This document shows, one piece after another, positions 35,121 through 37,066 of a stretch of 37,066 nucleotides of DNA. Source of the stretch: Stentor roeselii. Its lineage: Eukaryota > Ciliophora > Heterotrichea > Heterotrichida > Stentoridae. Position numbers and translations under genes: made by a program. The stretch's first letter is position 1; the number at the start of each line of letters is the position of its first letter. The stretch lies in the NCBI GenBank assembly GCA_006503475.1, contig RSEH01000356.1:1-37066 (forward strand), given 5' to 3'. A model generated the notes under the pieces. The model was not told the origin of the DNA. It ran no database searches and was given only the letters and a program-made list of their open reading frames with translations.

Positions 35121-35640
35121 AATGTAAATGACATTTAAAGAGAGATGACTAAACTGGGTGAAAAAAATAATAAATTAGAGAGTTTTATTAGGGGGGATAA
35201 AGAAAACTAAAGACTGAGAAGGATTATTTGAAATTTAGATAAAGTTTTTTTATATGATATTTGTTGTTTTAATTAAATTACTTCTAGAGATAATAAATTT
35301 TTTTGTCAGGTACTTGAAAATCTAAGATACTCTCGTAGAAATCACTTAGAAGCAAGGAAATCAACAGATGGTAAAGGTCTTATAATAAAAGCATGAGAAA
35401 TAATAAGAGATATTGCAAGATAATCAAATTTTGCTTGCAGAGATTTTACTTCTGCTTGTATGACTTAATAAAACTATTAGAGATAGACTGGCTGAAGACT
35501 GAAGAAGAAAAATGTGGCCGATCAAGACTATAGACAATTAATTATTATACAAACTATAAAAAAACTACTCATGAAAGCTCGAGGTAAATTTCATAAGCTA
35601 TTCTCTTCCTAATAATTATCAATCTTAAAAAAATTTGTCA
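35121..35640. other. AT-rich subtelomeric interval
   Basis: About 500 bases upstream of the zinc-finger ORF with no supported ORF or repeat. It should include the promoter of that gene if the gene is expressed. Confidence 0.4.
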
Positions 35641-35689
35641 AAGTTGCATGAATCTTCGAACTGAATTCGGTAATATGCTCAGAGAAGCC

Positions 35690-36652
35690 AGTTTGAGTTT
35701 CCAGGTGATCTTTTAGTTTCTTACTCATCTTCTTGGCTAAAATTTGGGAAATTTTATACTGTCGGATTAATTAGAAGTACATAAAATTTAACCAGAAAAT
35801 TGTGGTTTCTGGATATAAAGAATGACTTTACCTAAAGCATCAAGTTAGCGGTCTTGAGCGTATAAAGAAACATCAAGTTACAGATTTTTTCGATATTTCA
35901 GAAGTTTTCGTTGATAGCAACTGAATTATTGATTTGGTCCCTTGGCGAAAAAAGGTTGATGCTAATGCAAGTGAGCTTTTTTGTCTTTCTTTCTTCCTTC
36001 CTTCCTTCAAGTCTGTAGAAAAACTAATGATGGCAACTGTGCTATAGTCATCTTCATTTTTTTTTTTTAAGGACGAAGAAATCAACCAATGATCAATTTT
36101 CAGAACCTCTGACTATTGGAATATCTTGAGGGTCTTCCAGTTCTATCAGTTTTCAGCATCTCTTGATATAAAGTTAATCTGGATGAGAGTACTCTCTTGA
36201 TTTACATAGTTAGAGCTGAAGTAGAAGTTATCGCCAGACAGCTTTGGGTTAATCATTGAAAAATTTAAGACAACTTATTGTTCTGTTAAGAATATTAAAA
36301 GCATTGGAAGACCTTCTGTGTAGATTAAGGAAATTAAATAACTTGAGGATATTTCTCCAAATGATTTAATGAGACCTTATCGAACTTTATTGTGAAAGTA
36401 AGAGGCAATTCATTTTAAAGCTGCTTACATTTCAAGTCTTAAAAACTAGATAAAATATTTGCTTCAATCGCGTCTCTTTTCAACCGAGCATAAACATCTT
36501 TCAGATATTTGATATAAGACTGATGCTTATTATTGGTTAATAAAAATTGAAAATCCTGAGATTCTTATAAAAGGAATCTTAAAACCGCACTTCAAGATCA
36601 AAAAAAAAATAAGAAAATCAGTCATTAAATATATCTTCGAACTTTTATAGTC
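35690..36652 (+). pseudogene. Coding-like relic tract with many in-frame stops
   Basis: Two long plus-strand frames look protein-like between stops. The first (about 35730-36050) reads NQKIVVSGYKE, TGA, LYLKHQVSGLERIKKHQVTD, FFDISEVFVDSN, TGA, IIDLVPWRKKVDANASELF... to TAG. The second (about 36140-36652) reads KLSPDSFGLIIEKFKTTYCS, VKNIKSIGRPSV, TAG, IKEIK, TAA, LEDISPNDLMRPYRTLL, TGA, and later IENPEILIKGILKPHFKI. The GRPS and flanking basic residues faintly recall transposase helix-turn-helix linkers, but I cannot assign it. A minus-strand ORF of 70 codons at 35873-36085 overlaps the first frame and looks like a shadow. Confidence 0.4.
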
Positions 36653-36942
36653 CTCTCAAGTAATTTCATTATTATGACTGGCAACACCAAGACTCCGTAA
36701 GTAAGTTATTTAAATTTTAGATTAGATGATTATAATATCAACTTAATCTGATTGTATGATTTTATTCAAAAGTGCAAATATTTTACTATAAGAAAAATGA
36801 TGATATCAATGGATGAAATAGTTAATTTAAATAATCTCAAAATAATTGCAATAAAATAATTATAATTTGATACAATTGTAAGAAAAAGGAGAAGTAGTCA
36901 ATATAAATACTAAAGAGTAATATATATGTGTGGATTACACAG

Positions 36943-37022
36943 GTGTTAGGGTGTTAGGGTGTTAGGGTGTTAGGGTGTTAGGGTGTTAGGGTGTTAGGGT
37001 GTTAGGGTGTTAGGGTGTTAGG
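36943..37022 (+). repeat. Macronuclear telomere: ten exact copies of GTGTTAGG
   Basis: Eighty bases made of ten perfect copies of the 8-mer, i.e. (TGTTAGGG)n running to the 3' end of the plus strand, the G-rich strand orientation expected at a right-hand chromosome end. The complement is CCCTAACA. It follows directly on ATTACACAG without a degenerate transition. Confidence 0.95.
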
Positions 37023-37066
37023 ACGATACGCCGGTGTGTTATCAGGGCCATAGGATGTGAGGGGGG
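37023..37066 (+). repeat. Corrupted terminal telomere sequence
   Basis: The last 44 bases still contain fragments like GTGTGTTATCAGGG and GATGTGAGGGGGG that resemble damaged copies of the telomere unit. The abrupt change from perfect to scrambled repeats suggests low-quality read ends rather than biology. Confidence 0.6.

Noticed and set aside
20205-36652. Relics as real genes using TAA/TAG = Gln and TGA = Trp
   Set aside because: Some stops do fall at Gln- or Trp-like positions, but most relics also carry frameshifts, the Ras relic lost its P-loop, and neighbouring intact genes use the stops normally. Kept only as an alternative in the findings.
1-37066. tRNA, rRNA, CRISPR arrays, insertion sequences with inverted repeats
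   Set aside because: I looked through the intergenic regions and saw no tRNA arm patterns, no regularly spaced repeat-spacer arrays and no paired terminal repeats around any ORF.

Overview
The window reads as the end of a macronuclear chromosome of a heterotrich ciliate, most likely Stentor or a close relative. Four things seen in the sequence point there. (1) The right edge carries ten exact copies of the 8-mer GTGTTAGG (complement CCCTAACA), the unit I recall for heterotrich telomeres. (2) Four introns of exactly 15 nt are well supported (in the transporter, the TFIIS-N-like gene and, twice, the small GTPase) and a fifth is possible (SCAMP-like gene). (3) The genes are densely packed, with stop codons of convergent neighbours only 3-5 bp apart. 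(4) The code is standard: the Trp residues I checked in the conserved genes are all TGG, no conserved ORF contains an in-frame TGA, and TGA ends several genes. That argues against Blepharisma, where UGA is Trp.

Positions 1-25.9 kb form a dense housekeeping region. From the left: the 3' end of a WD40 gene; an unknown protein; a long-chain acyl-CoA synthetase with a myristoylation/palmitoylation-type N-terminus; an SNF5/SMARCB1 chromatin remodelling subunit; an amino acid transporter of the AAAP type (one intron); a coiled-coil protein; a small one-TM coiled-coil protein; a helicase-less Dicer-like RNase III; a protein with a TFIIS-N-like domain (one intron joins two ORFs); a small unknown; a dual-specificity phosphatase; a SCAMP-like four-TM protein; the biotin-carrying alpha subunit of 3-methylcrotonyl-CoA carboxylase; a 57-aa MGC-type peptide; two tandem arrestin-fold paralogues, one with two C-terminal PSAP motifs; an unknown conserved-looking protein; FIP1 of the polyadenylation machinery; a small unknown; and a 1407-aa type I membrane protein.

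Positions 25.9-36.9 kb are subtelomeric and very different: AT-rich, sparse, and filled with decayed coding sequence. I see relics of a coiled-coil gene, two WD40 genes, an amine oxidase N-terminus fused to a WD40 relic, a Ras-like GTPase whose P-loop is destroyed, and a long coding-like tract full of stops. Among them lie one apparently intact atypical Rab-like GTPase with two 15-nt introns and a small zinc-finger gene. A 19-bp degenerate minisatellite and a ~55-bp poly-T-containing repeat lie near the end. One isolated relic also sits inside the gene-dense part at 20.2-20.9 kb.

The genes do not form an operon-like system. Points most worth following are the compact Dicer-like enzyme, the PSAP arrestin pair, the lipid-anchor-type acyl-CoA synthetase, the stop-containing 15-nt introns, and the subtelomeric gene graveyard.
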